A DNA stretch of 64,000 bases, taken from Diogma glabrata. Lineage: Eukaryota > Arthropoda > Insecta > Diptera > Cylindrotomidae. The notes under the pieces are model-generated. The model was given only the letters and a program-made list of their open reading frames with translations. It was not told the DNA's origin and did not search any database. Shown piece after piece: positions 22,547 through 34,356 of this stretch (positions are counted from its first letter, which is position 1; each line of letters opens with the position of its first letter). Both the position numbers and the translations under genes were made by a program. The stretch lies in NCBI GenBank assembly GCA_963693315.1, contig OY856187.1:46214235-46278234 (forward strand), written 5' to 3'.

Positions 22547-24140
22547 CGATGGTTGACGGATTTTTTCAAGAGCATAGAATTTTCTGTATGATATTTTTGT
22601 TTTTGTTTATGTTCGTTTATTTATTTTATTTTTGTTACGCAAATTTTTTATATAATTTATTTAATATATATTTTTTTATATGTTTTGAATGGTAAAAAAA
22701 ACTAAAAGAAATCATTCCATGAATTTATTATTAATAATTTAAATAATTTATATAATAAATTAAATTAGATATATTTAGAGAGTTAAAAGACAATTAACTT
22801 TAAATTTGCGTTGTTATGGGATCTTTTTTGATTGATTTTTTACTGGTTATTTTCTACCATAGTTATTCAATCAGAAAATCGATCAAAATCGCAGCTTTTA
22901 AGCCAAATAATGCTGGAAGGTTGAAAGTACAACAAAAATCCAATAATATCACAAAAGTGAAACGAGATCATTGAATGAGTAACCCAACACTGAATATCAA
23001 TAGAAACAATATTCATTTCAATTTAAATAAATTGGTGACATTTTCAGCGATTTTCTCTTAACTTCGTAAATTGATATCCAATATTTAATTTTTTTAACCC
23101 GAAATTAAGAGCTCACTGCCATTATCCTAACAAGATTTACATATTGTTAAAGGGTGAATTTAAAATTGGTTGACATATTTGTTTTTAAAATCAAATCAAA
23201 ATTTACAATAAAACACAGCGAAAGTAACACTGTGTTTCGATTTGTTATATTTTATGTAGTTATTTAAGCGAGTATAAAAATGCCACCTGAGTATTAATCA
23301 AAGCTTCCGGATTGATTGTTAAAAGTCATAACACATAAAACATTTCCTCCAAAATAAAGAAATTGTTACTTACATTTATTTTTGCAATGCTAATATATTT
23401 TCTCCCTCCTTTCTCATTCTGCTCATCAACCAAACAATCATATCTAAAAAAACTTCCCTTTCAACATGGTTTTTTTCCACCATAGCATCTATCATTTAAT
23501 TTTGCTATTATTGATGATACAAAAAGATGCATTTATTGTAGAAGACAGTTAAAGCACAAAATGTTTTTTGTTAATACAACTTATTAATAAAAAGATTAAT
23601 ATAAATGAAACCAAACCATTTATTACGTAATAAGTTTTTTACGTTTATTAATAAATTAATTTGTTGGAAAAAGAATTATTATTTTGTACTAAAGATTCAA
23701 TTTACTTAATTCAATTAGAAAATTAAAATAATGCTGAAACCTAAATTAATACTTTCTACTACAAGTAATAAAGTATGTAAATGTATTGATAAATTTGTTT
23801 GTTTTACTATTAAAGGTGCAAATAACTCCCGATTTTTCGAAAGTTATCTACTTGTGATTTGTGAAAAATGCTACTACATTTTCGAGTAAAAGCATATTTG
23901 AAATTTGATTCGATATCTTGATTTATTTCATTAAGTTTAGGTCATCAGTCAGAAAATTGATATTTGTAATTGAAATTCAACTGATGGGACCAAAATCCTG
24001 TTTGTATTTTGTTTGTTCAACCAACTCCAAACGTTTATTTTGTTCTTTATTTAGTTTCAGGTTTTCTTTAAAAGTATGAAATTAACTTTGAACGGAATCA
24101 ACATTATTGAAATGCCCAATTTTTTGACATAGACATTAAT
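22547..24140. other. RNF25-like 3' UTR and intergenic DNA
   Basis: AT-rich. No supported ORF, RNA gene or repeat. The 3' UTR probably ends within the first few hundred bases, where AT-rich candidates for polyadenylation signals are frequent. Confidence 0.35.
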
Positions 24141-24240
24141 TCTTTAATTTACAAATTTTAGTATGTTTATATCCGGCTCGAAGGACCGGTTTTCCCACCG
24201 GTCCTTCGAGCCGGTTATAAACACATTTGTAAATTAAAGA
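24141..24240. repeat. About 100-bp palindromic element (44-50-bp arms, 6-bp spacer)
   Basis: Left arm 24141-24190 and right arm 24197-24240 pair almost fully, with one 6-base difference. The GC-rich core CGGCTCGAAGGACCGGT stands out from its AT-rich surroundings. The spacer is tttccc. It would form a strong hairpin. No target duplication identified. Confidence 0.85.
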
Positions 24241-24665
24241 GTAATGATGAGGAATGTGTTGTGTAATTATGTCGATCATTTTCATGGATTAAATGAGCTG
24301 GAATGAGTAAGTGTATAGCTTGTAAATATCTTCACGCTATATGTATTTGCTGCGTTTTCTGTTATAAAGATAATGTCTCTTCTTGAAACTCTATTATGTG
24401 AACTCTTAATAAACTATTAGTTCCAACTTCCTAGTCGTATGGTTTGAAGTTTGTTTGTTCCTTACAATAATCCATAAAATATTTCCATTTGTTGTAATAT
24501 TTACAATCTTGTTATTAATGCATCTCACTCTCCGATTACTAAATAATTTAAATGACCTTTATTTTTATATAACTTTTATTTATTTTATTTCACCCAAAAC
24601 TATAAAGTTTCTCAAACTTATTGATTGTAAATCAATGAAAAACATACATTTATTTAATACTGTTA

Positions 24666-25390
24666 TGGTGCTATTACACACAAATTAAATTCAGCTCCCA
24701 TAATCAATTTTGCAGTTACCATAATCTGAAAAGTTGATGAAAAATATTTTGCATGAGAAAAAGAGGGACAGCATGCGCGAGATAGATATAAAAACTGCAA
24801 GAAAAGTTAGCTGATAGCAACTGACTTTTTGAAAAATTATTTGGTTTACTAATTAACTGCTAGAAAATTGTCAGATGATTTCATCTGCAAATTCAACCGG
24901 TTTAAAACCGATTATCACATTAATTGATTTTCATATTAAAATCATAATAATAATTATATTATATTAGGTATAAAATAATTTAATACATATTTTCAAGATT
25001 TTAATATAAAAAATTTACGTTTTCTTTACGTATTTTCGATTTACATTTTTTTTTCAAATCTTAGCGCATTTTCTTATTGTACAAGCTACAACAATTGCTC
25101 TATAATGTGTTGTCGCCACTTGACATTTGATTTGCTTTTACAGTATATAATTTATTCACAATTTATATACCACTAATTTAGATATAATCGATTATATAAC
25201 ATAATATCAATGCTAAGTTACTAATGATTTTTGTAGAAATTGTTGTTTAAAAATTAATGTTACTTCGTAAAGTTATATGTATTTTCTTGCAGTTTTTGAT
25301 CTTTTCGCCATCTACAGTCAAAAATAATAAATACTATCATCTGAAAAGTTGATGATAGCAACTGAATTTAATTTGTGTGTAATAGCACCA
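24666..25390. mobile_element. Tourist-like MITE, 725 bp, TTA target duplication
   Basis: The first 29 bases (starting TGGTGCTATTACACAC) are the exact reverse complement of the last 29 (ending GTGTAATAGCACCA). TTA flanks both sides (24663-24665, 25391-25393). A TWA duplication is the signature of PIF/Harbinger-type insertion. No transposase ORF is inside. Subterminal CTGAAAAGTTGATGA-type motifs occur near both ends (about 24727 and 25341). The TIR start does not match the GGG/GGC usual for PIF, so superfamily is an inference. Confidence 0.82.
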
Positions 25391-25393
25391 TTA

Positions 25394-25689
25394 GAGATAC
25401 ACTTAATAACGTTTTTATAAAATGTGAATAACATATATTGCTATACAAACATCAAGAAATGTATTTAAGTTCAACCAAAACAATTTGCAATTATATTTTT
25501 TACATAAAAAATTATTAAAGAAAACTTGATGCGATTAATGATAAATCTTAATAATGGTACAGAAAAAACAAAACTTTTTTTTTAGTTTTGAGAAAAACGA
25601 GAAGTTTTTTTAATTCAGGAAAAACTGTTATTTTTTTTGTTTTTTTAAAATCAACGAAAAAATCATTGCATACTAAATTGAACTTTTTA
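25394..25689. other. Possible LTR remnant or AT-rich spacer
   Basis: Lies where the 3' LTR of the minus-strand gypsy element would be. No second LTR is in the window for comparison, so I cannot define it. Confidence 0.25.
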
Positions 25690-28165
25690 AATTTTTTAAT
25701 TTAGATGTTCGCCACAGCACTCCCCCTCTAGTGCCATCGCAGATGGGACGATATGAAAAGAGAAGAATGGGAATTTAATATGCCGTAGCATTAAGAAAGC
25801 GAGCAGGAGTTCTGGTAGTTCGACCTGCTCGGGTTGTTGCAGCGGAAGGGTTAAAGATTAACGTTTGCGGTGTTAGATTAAATTTTACCTTTTTAGCCGT
25901 TTTAGTAACGTTTGTGTTGAGTTTTCCATCTTCTGTAGGAGTGAAAGTGGAAGGTAAAGATTCGAAGATGTCCGAAGAAGAAGATGGGACGTTGTCTGTA
26001 GAAGACGGTATTTCGTCTGCGCGATTAAGATTTTTACTAGAAGACAATGGAGGTTGAGTCAAAATATCTTCAGATTCTGACCTAAAACAAGGTTTTAATC
26101 TGTCGATTGAGACTCGCATGTGTTGACCTTTGCGATCAATGACGAAATTCTTTTCATCGCGACTAATGACTTGGTAAGGACCTTCGTATGGAGACTGAAG
26201 CGACTTACGTACTAAGTCAGTGCGTAAGAAGACATGTGAGCAAGAATCAAGGGCTTTGAAAACGAAAACTTTGTCAGAAGAATGCCAATTGATGCATTAA
26301 TGGGACGAAGGTGATTGAAGTGTTGTTTCAATTGTGAAACGAAATCAGATTTAGGAATTAACTTGGTATTATTGCTGAAAAATTCTCCAGGAAGACGAAT
26401 TTGCGTACCATAAACAAGTTCCGCAGATGAAGATTGGAAATCTTCACGAAAAGTGGTTCGTAAACCAAGTAGGATTGAAGGTAATATCCTTGTCCAGTCT
26501 GTCCTGTCGTAAGCCATGATAGCAGATTTGAGTGTCCGACGACAACGTTCTATGAGACCGTTACATTTAGGATTGTAACTAGTAGTGCGTTTGCGTTCGA
26601 AACCTATGAGTTTAGACAACTCAGAAAAGAGATTGGATTCGAATTGGGAGCCCTGATCAGTTACGATTACTGAAGGTACTCCGAAACGAGCGATCCAATT
26701 AGAGTGAGTGCTGAGGCTACCGTTTCAGCAGTGATATCCGAGATGGGGATGGCCTCAGGCCAGCGAGCATAGCGGTCAATAATTGTGACACAATATCGTT
26801 TGTCCTCAGAAGTAGGAAGTGGACCAATTATGTCCATATGTATCTCGGAAAATCGTTGTGAAGTTGGGGCATAGTTATCCAAAGGAGATTGTGTGTGCCT
26901 AGAAACTTTTGCTTTTTGGCAAGCCAGGCAGTGCTGTGCCATTTGTTTTAATGGATGGCCAAATTCGTCTCCGTCCTTTTTAATGGATGGCCAAATGACC
27001 TTATCCGTAAGGAGTTTGACGGAACTGTTAACCCCTGGATGGGATAAATTATGTAGGCTATTGAACACAGATTGACGAAATTGCTTTGGTATAAATGGGC
27101 GAGCGTTACCAGAAGAAGTATCGCATAAAATTGTTTTAGACGAAGATTGTCCAAAAGTTAACGGAAAAGATCGGAATTGAAGTGTGGGACTAGTGTCCAC
27201 TAATTCCTTTATTTCGCAGTCATCGAACTGAGCATCAGCAATTTCGTTATAATTAATACATTCTGGTATTGATAGTTGATCGATACGAGAAAGTGTATCT
27301 GCAACTACGTTTTCAATCCCAGAGATGTGTTGAATATCAGTCGTAAATTGACTAATAAAATCTAAATGCCTGAACTGGCGAGGACTTGCTTTGGCAGGGT
27401 TCTGCGACAAAGCATAAACTTATGATCGGTGTAAAGTGTGAAGGTTCTACCTTCAAGGAGATATCTAAAGTGTTTGATAGCAGAGTAAGCTGCTAGAAGT
27501 TCACGATCATAAGCACTATATTTCTGTTGCGACTCATTAAGTCGCACAGAGAAGAAACTGAGAGGAGTCCAACATTTGTTAATTTTTTGTTGAACTACCG
27601 CGCCAAGTGCCTTATCAGAAGCATCGACCATTACCGCAAGTTGGGCAGTGTGCGAGGGATGGGCAAGAGTAGTTGCCGCTTGCACAGGTCGAAGGCTTGA
27701 ATGGCGTCTTCGGACCATTGAATGACTCGTTTGTCATTCTTTTTAGAACCTTTAAGAAAATCATTAAGGATGGCTTGATTGCCACCAGCGTGAGGTATGA
27801 AGCGACGGTAGAAATTAATCATACCTAGAAAACGACGGAGTTGCCTAACGGTTTCTGAACGATCAAAAAGTCGGCTTAATTCCAGTCGAGTCAATGTGAT
27901 GTCCTAAAAAGTCAACGTTGGTTTTTGCGAAGTTGCATTTTTCAACGTTGATGATGAGACCTGCGTTTGAAAGACGCTCGAACACAGTTCGAAGATGTGT
28001 GAGGTGGTCCTCAAAAGTCTTAGAAGCAATAAGGAGGTCATCAATATAGATGAAACAAAAGTCAAGGTCTCGAAGTAATGAATGCATGAACCGTTGAAAT
28101 GATTGCGCAGAGTTTCGCAATCCGAATGTCATTCGAACGAATTCGAAGAGTCCGAACGGTGTGGA
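25690..28165 (-). pseudogene. Ty3/gypsy pol remnant: RT, RNase H, integrase
   Basis: Minus-strand order from 28165: RT palm (TPFGLFEFVRMTFGLRNSAQ, then FIYIDDLLIASKTFEDH with the catalytic Asp pair, GLIINVEKCNF, FLGHHID); RNase H (VMVDASDKALGAVVQQK, YDRELLAAYSAIKHFRY, FTLYTDHKF); integrase zinc region (HNLSHPGVNSSVKLL, CLACQKAKV); integrase core (HMDIIGPLPTSEDKRYCVT, and GLIERCRRTLKSAIMAYDR near 26500); a chromo-less C-terminal region with VSIDRLKPCF. It ends near a purine-rich tract, agagggggag, at about 25718-25727, where an LTR would begin with TG. At least five frame changes separate the ORFs. The 5' half of RT, protease and gag are absent, cut at about 28165. Confidence 0.92.
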
Positions 28166-28750
28166 TATTGCTGTTTTCGATTCTAATTTTCTTCAAATTT
28201 TTTGTTGATCGGTCGCACCATTTTTCTTTATTTTGATAAATTAATGTTCTATGCATCACCTGAACTTTTCGTATAAGATAGTAAAGTTTCTTGTTTTTTA
28301 GTGCAACTAATGTGCAACTAACATATCGATTTAGAATTTCACAACGATTGTTGTACATTAATTTTGTTTGCATCTAAAGAACATAATCAAATTAAATGAT
28401 TTCTGCGAAACAGCATTTTTCTCATGCGTCTCGTCATGTATAAAATTACGGATATTATATATTACAATCATATCAGCAAACAATTTGATTTATAATTTGC
28501 TTTACTTTACCTCGTCGCCACTGTTAAATTTATTATGTCGAATACTTCTACATCGCATATCCAACGAAATTCATCAAGAACGGGACCAGAAACAACAAAA
28601 CCTTGTAAGATTTTTGTGAAATAAACAAGTGAAGTTTTAAGCTTGCAAGACCTGAATAATGTATGTATGTGCATTCTACATAATTAATATATTGATTCTA
28701 ACAAAATTTTTAATATGAGATATATCATTTTAATTTACGATATATGTAGG

Positions 28751-28771
28751 AATCCCTCCCGCATGGAGGGA
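28751..28771. repeat. Small perfect hairpin ATCCCTCC...GGAGGGAT
   Basis: Eight-base arms around a 5-base loop, followed on the plus strand by a T-rich run. It looks like the terminal hairpin of a repeat, but its function is unknown. Confidence 0.5.
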
Positions 28772-31040
28772 TCAGTTTTTATTGTTTTTTTATTTTTTTT
28801 TATTTTTGATCTACGGTTGTGACAACCCCGCGTACTCCAGTCCCTGCTATTGGCATACGAGTTAACGTAAGATATCACATACCACTGGCAATAGCAATGA
28901 GATATCACTAGCCAAGGTGACATCTTATGGGTGGTGGCGGATGAACTGTATTCAATCAACGGTATAGCACCCCCAATCTTAGCTGTGAAATAATCCTTGA
29001 TGATGAGACGCTATTGCATCCTTGAAGAAACGAGCCTTCATATAACTATGTGTAGGCTTTAATCTTCAAGAAAGACGGTGCGTCACAGGATCCAGGAATA
29101 TGCAACCGGCTGGATTATTGGCAACTACATTTTTGTTTTGTTTCAGCAAATTTTTGTAAAAATTTGCTATTTACTTTTATTTTCTCTATTCTATCATAAA
29201 ATATTGGCCGATGTCATATTTTGTCAGTGATAGAATTTTTTGTTTAGTTATCCATTCTTTAACAAAAAATATAAAAAAACAAAAAAAGAAAGATTTACGT
29301 CCATCAACACCTTTGAACGTATGTTGTTGTGGGACCTTGGTCTTAAAAGGTTTTTATGTGTTATTGTGAATTCCTACTACACAACACATTTTATTTAAAA
29401 AAAAAATTATATTCCATTGAAATAATGACACAATTTTCACAAAATATAACTCAAAATATAGATATGTTACAAGAATTTGCCGTCTTAATCCTAAAACTCT
29501 AGGCGAAAGTCGAATAATTACGATCACGAAAATTATAATAATAACGTTTATGTGATACTCACAACCGCTTTTATGTGGTTGCTCCACAGAAGATAGCTAT
29601 ATCTAGAATTACTCCCAGAGTTCACCCCGATTAAGTCATCCGGATACCAAATGTCTTTTCTTATTAATAATTATAATATGACCAGAATTTCATCCATTCC
29701 TAGATTTCACAATGATGTGGAAAGATCTTACCATTTGGGCATTTTCTAGTAGTGCCAACACTTTTTGAAATACATTAATTTGGTTTCTACTTTCATAATT
29801 CGCAATATCTCACAAATCAAATCAATTGTGGTGCTTGCAGCGTTTTTCTCATTGAAAGTCTTTATAACCGCTAACTTGAGCAGGGCGGCTTCTGTTGCTT
29901 TGTCCGTTCTGTTGATGTGTGTTTTTGTTAGGGGTTTATGGAGCTTAGCAGTTACAGCTGTCATGGATATAATTATTGCAAATGGCGTGAATCGGTATGG
30001 CTATGATATCGAAGGTTTTGCTACAGTATAAATTTGTCTCTACACACTCAGAATAATTGATTATTTAGTTTAACAGCTTTGAATTTCAAGGTGGGACACG
30101 CCAGGGGACTGATAATTTGACGTTTTGAATAATTTTTTTTCTAAGAAATATATTTCGAAACGGGCTTATTTTGGGTGACCAGCTAGACATAGTTAAGGTT
30201 TACAAATTTCATTTGAAAAAAATTTTTTGTTTTTCATATTAATATACGAAATAAGCAGAGCTGTCCAAAATGCCTATGTTTGTAGAACTACCCATAAATC
30301 ATTTATACGTTCCTGTATGGAGCACTGTTCTGACATCTGCGGTGGCGCATTTTTTAGTAGTTTAAAGTGTCTTGACTCTGTGGGGACTCTACGCAGGGTT
30401 GTCACACACATAGATCAACAATTTTAAATTTTACAAATCTTATTGGTTTAATGCATTGTTACCTTTTGCAAATCACTATCGGCTAAGTGCCACCATTTTT
30501 AATTACTTTATTCATCATGATTGCCATCCATGTTTAATCATACATAAGCTATGCTTCTTTGTATAGTATTTGTGCGAATTCGGTCTCGTAATTTTGAGTT
30601 TTAAATCGATAAAATCGATGTTATCAACTTCACTTAATTTTTGAAACATGTATTACATACCATTGCAAACCAACAACATATTTGGTGTAGATTATAAAAT
30701 TTGTAACATCATGATGTGTTAAATTCCAATACATATAATTTTGATTTACAAATGCAATTGTTTCAGATTATACTTTCATTTTTTAATTTCATAAAAATTA
30801 TGTTCAACAAGGCAAACTAATTTACTCCATACAAAACGACATTTAAATAAAAACCAAATTAAATAATTATCAACATTTAGGCAAAATCCCTTAAGATAAT
30901 TGTATTAATAACTTTAAAAAACTGCATTATTGATCAATTTTTTAAAATACGTCAAAAGAAATTATGATTTTTATAAATTCATGATTAGAAAAAAATAATT
31001 TTAATGGTATTTAATAAAAATTAAAAAAAGTGTACTACTC

Positions 31041-31113
31041 CAGGAATTGAACTCACGACCTATAGAACTTCAGTCGACCGCAATATCCATATTGCAATCT
31101 GAAACGTTACGAA
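31041..31113 (-). tRNA. tRNA-like remnant or tRNA-derived SINE head
   Basis: On the minus strand a B-box-like GAGTTCAATTCCTGG is preceded by GACTGAAGTTCTATAGGTCG, the expected layout for an anticodon loop, variable loop and T arm. A run of seven Ts follows about ten bases downstream, as in a Pol III terminator. The D arm and acceptor stem do not pair convincingly, so an active tRNA is unlikely. Confidence 0.3.
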
Positions 31114-32958
31114 TGGATAGATGTATTTTATATTTAATAGATATTTATGTACCAAGGGCGTTATGTAGGCCCCATAAAGCGACGTAATCTAGCCCGAGGG
31201 CCTCGGGCTCAAGGGATGGATGTCGCTTGATGGGCGTAATACCCAGTAATGCCAGTTCATACAAGATTTTATGCTTCACTTAATAAGTCAAACACTAAGA
31301 AAGAATTTAATTTGTAAGTCTATATTGATATGCAAAAAAATACAAATGTATCCTAGGATGCCAAGAAAATAAATACTTTGAAGTTTAAAATAATTATTTG
31401 TTGTTTGTGCGTTGCTATGTAAACAAATTCTCCTAAATTTTGTAGCGTATGACAAAAACATTGTATGATGTTCAAAATAATTTGCTAGTTTTGGAAAACC
31501 ACATTAACATTTAATAACTAAAATGTTGCTAAATTTTTTTTAAACAAATGCAAAAATCTTTTGCTAGCTTAAATTCAATAAGAACATTACAGTTTGTAGG
31601 CAAAACTACAGCAAAAATAATTTTATTTAGTTTTTTAGCGTCTTAGTTGCGGGCGTTATGAATTTATAATGCCCACTCCTAACGCCCCGGTTTTTATGAA
31701 TGTGTTTATACATAGCGTATCCTAGCAGTGGCGGATTATGCCTTTAAGGGGCCTGAGGCGGAACAAAATTTTGGGGCCTAAAATTTTACCAAAAATTTTG
31801 CAAATGAGTTTGATTAAGACTATTTCTTAAATAATTTTTTATCCGCTTCAGAACGGAGAAAGATCGTTCCCCACTTGCGTTGCATATCGGCAATGTAAGA
31901 AATATTTTTAAAATAGTTTCCACATTGGGAAATGAAGATTGCAGGCCATCAATGATTACCTTGTACATCTTAAATGGACAAGTGATGTTCTCTTCTTTTA
32001 TATATTTTAAAAAATGATGCACTTCGTCTTTAAAATATTGTACTTCTATATCCCTCGCATATGTATTTGACAATTCTAAAATACACTTGTCAACTTCATC
32101 ACTGGATATATTTTGTTCAAAAAATAATTCAAAATTATTTAAAACAGTTTCATATATGGACGTTCTGGTAGACAGAAGTCTATCGCAAGTCTAACATAAA
32201 TCATATTGTGAGTACTTATAATAAACAATTCTCGTCCTTCTAGCTGTGTATCATTTGCAGATGATTCATCATACATAATTTTGCGTTTTCTTTTTTGTCC
32301 TTCTTTGTAGCTAATATTGTCTGTTAATAAGTTTGCTTGCTTTTCTATGCTCTCAAAATCATTCCGAACATCCCTTATAAATTGTGACAAAGAATTAAAC
32401 AGTTTTACTCCTTGTAATAAGTTCGTTTGAATATTTTGAAATGATTTTCTAGTACTATTGATTCTTTGCAATAATATATCCCATAGAACGGTTAATAAGG
32501 CAATTCATATTCATCGAAAGAGCTAGCTAATTTTTTAACCTCAACTTTAGTAATCGGTTTTTCGTCTTCATTTTCACTAATTTGGATAAGAACGCTTTTT
32601 ATATTTTTGTAATTAAACCGCAAGGCGTATACTGCATCAGCTCTTGCAGACCTGCTTGCAGGCCCGACGCCAAGGGGGGTTATGGGGGTTGTGACACCCC
32701 CCCAAGAATTTTCCAAGTCGTCAAATTCGGCATTTTTACGAAAAGAATTTTCCAATTCGGCAATTTTACGATTTTATTAAAGTTAAGTTAAGTTTATTAA
32801 AGTTATTTAAGCAAAAATTTAAATTTTTGCAACGATTCCCACTTTTTGTTCAGTATCACTTATTTATTTTCTTTATCATTCGGCAAATTACGATTTTAAA
32901 ATCTTTACAGCAACTGGATTTAAAATAGCCGAGGGTAAAACATCTGGATTAATGACTA

Positions 32959-33525
32959 ATGCATTTTATTTATAACAAGATCTTCTATAGAAAACAGTTT
33001 AATGCGGTTTTAGACACGTTAATAAATTTATGTACAAAAAACCTTCTTAGTTCCATTAATAGCATAAAACCTCTATATGAAATGTTTAAGCCACCTATGA
33101 AAAGGGAATGCTGCACAATATTAAATGTTCAGAATGCATTACAATTATTTCCTAAAAACGTTGTCATTACCGACTCGTATGCTGTGCAAGCAGAATTAGA
33201 AATTCTCTGTGATCGATGCACAAATGAAACATCTCTAGCGGAAATTATGCATAAATCTGAAGAGTTAAAAACCATTCTTCCTCTAGCTTATCAAATTTGC
33301 CGTCTTGTAATTACGGCCCCTGTAACAGTTGCATCCAACGAAAGAACTTTTAGCAAATTAAAGCTGGTAAAAAACTATCTTTGATCAACAATGACAGATG
33401 GCCGCCTAAATTCACTTCTAATATTACAGTCAGAAAAAGATCATGTGGATAAAATTAAATTTGATGAATTTTTAAATAGATGGGTAAATTTAAAACAAAG
33501 GCGCGTCAGATTTCAATCCCAATAG
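32959..33525 (+). pseudogene. hAT transposase C-terminal domain with one internal stop
   Basis: The frame from 32959 runs to a stop at 33523-33525 with a single in-frame TGA at 33382-33384, where related proteins would have an Arg codon. The region before the stop contains LPLAYQICRLVITAPVTVAS and NERTFSKLKLVKNYL, and after it MTDGRLNSLLILQSEKDHV and FDEFLNRWVNLKQRR. This is the hAT dimerisation domain. The N-terminal two thirds of the transposase are not detectable, so it cannot mobilise the element. Confidence 0.9.
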
Positions 33526-34199
33526 AATATAACAATGTAGCATTTCAAAATTATTGTACTTTCATTTATTATTTTATTTTCTAATAGATATTGAGGTATT
33601 GGCATGTATCTTACATCGATTCAAATTATGCAAGAATAAAATCTAAAACAAATGGAATAACAATGTGCGTGTGATATTTACTTTTATCCACGACTACTAA
33701 AGAATATATACTTTCCATGTGTATATCTTTCATTGTAATTGTATTCATTCCTTTTCTATATATCAAATTCTTTTTTATTTATTTCATTACGCTTTATTTA
33801 TTCAAAATTCCCCTAACAAATTAAAAACTTGATTTGTTGGTATAGTAATATAAACGAAATAAAACACGAACAATACATATAAAATAAACAAACATGTTTT
33901 ATTTTGTTTTTATTTTCATAGAAATATTTCAATATGGCGATATAAACTTTTACAGGAAAACTTGAATGAAATTATTTGAAATATTTGTAATCGTGGATAA
34001 AATAGTATCTTGTGGATAAAATGGATAAAATAGCATCTTTACTCGGATGATTCCCTCCACTCGCTACGCTCGTTCCGGGAAACTTCATCCCCGTGAAGAA
34101 TTGCCTTCATTCTAGCTCATACAAGAATCTACTATTCTATATTTGTTTAATTAGTGCCGTTAAAAGTTCTACGCCAACCTTTTTTTGGGTTGTATATTA

Positions 34200-34356
34200 G
34201 CTGTGTTATTTTGTAATTCTGTATAAAACAGAATTAATCTTCTCAATACGATTTGACAGCTAAATAGTTCTGTAGAATTATTACAGAATTAATTAGTTGT
34301 CAAATCGTATTGAAAATTTTAATTCTGTTCTATAGAGAATTACAAAAAAACACAGC
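34200..34356. mobile_element. 157-bp MITE with TA flanks inside the nested hAT
   Basis: Near-full-length inverted repeat: the first bases GCTGTGTTATTTTGTAATTC pair with the last, which end GAATTACAAAAAAACACAGC. The arms continue through CAATACGATTTGACA and its complement. TA flanks both ends, as for Tc1/mariner-type Stowaway MITEs. It is the third level of nesting here. Confidence 0.82.

Larger units (their letters stand above)
28166..31725. other. Mostly unassigned region between gypsy and hAT elements
   Basis: No supported gene. It contains a small hairpin (28751-28771), a less AT-rich block at about 28810-29120 that looks like old repeat sequence but matches nothing I recognise, and a tRNA-like segment (31041-31113). 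A GC-rich hairpin AGCCCGAGGGCCTCGGGCT lies near 31193-31211. ORFs at 29746-30031 and 30227-30427 have no recognisable features. Confidence 0.35.

Noticed and set aside
22026..22556. Minus-strand and alternate-frame ORFs over the RNF25-like C terminus
   Set aside because: They are shadows of the His/Asn-rich low-complexity coding sequence.
29746..30031. Overlapping plus and minus ORFs, the plus one hydrophobic
   Set aside because: No recognisable motif, start context or neighbouring exon; likely chance.
31193..31211. GC-rich 19-base palindrome
   Set aside because: Too short and isolated to assign a function; noted only within the surrounding region.
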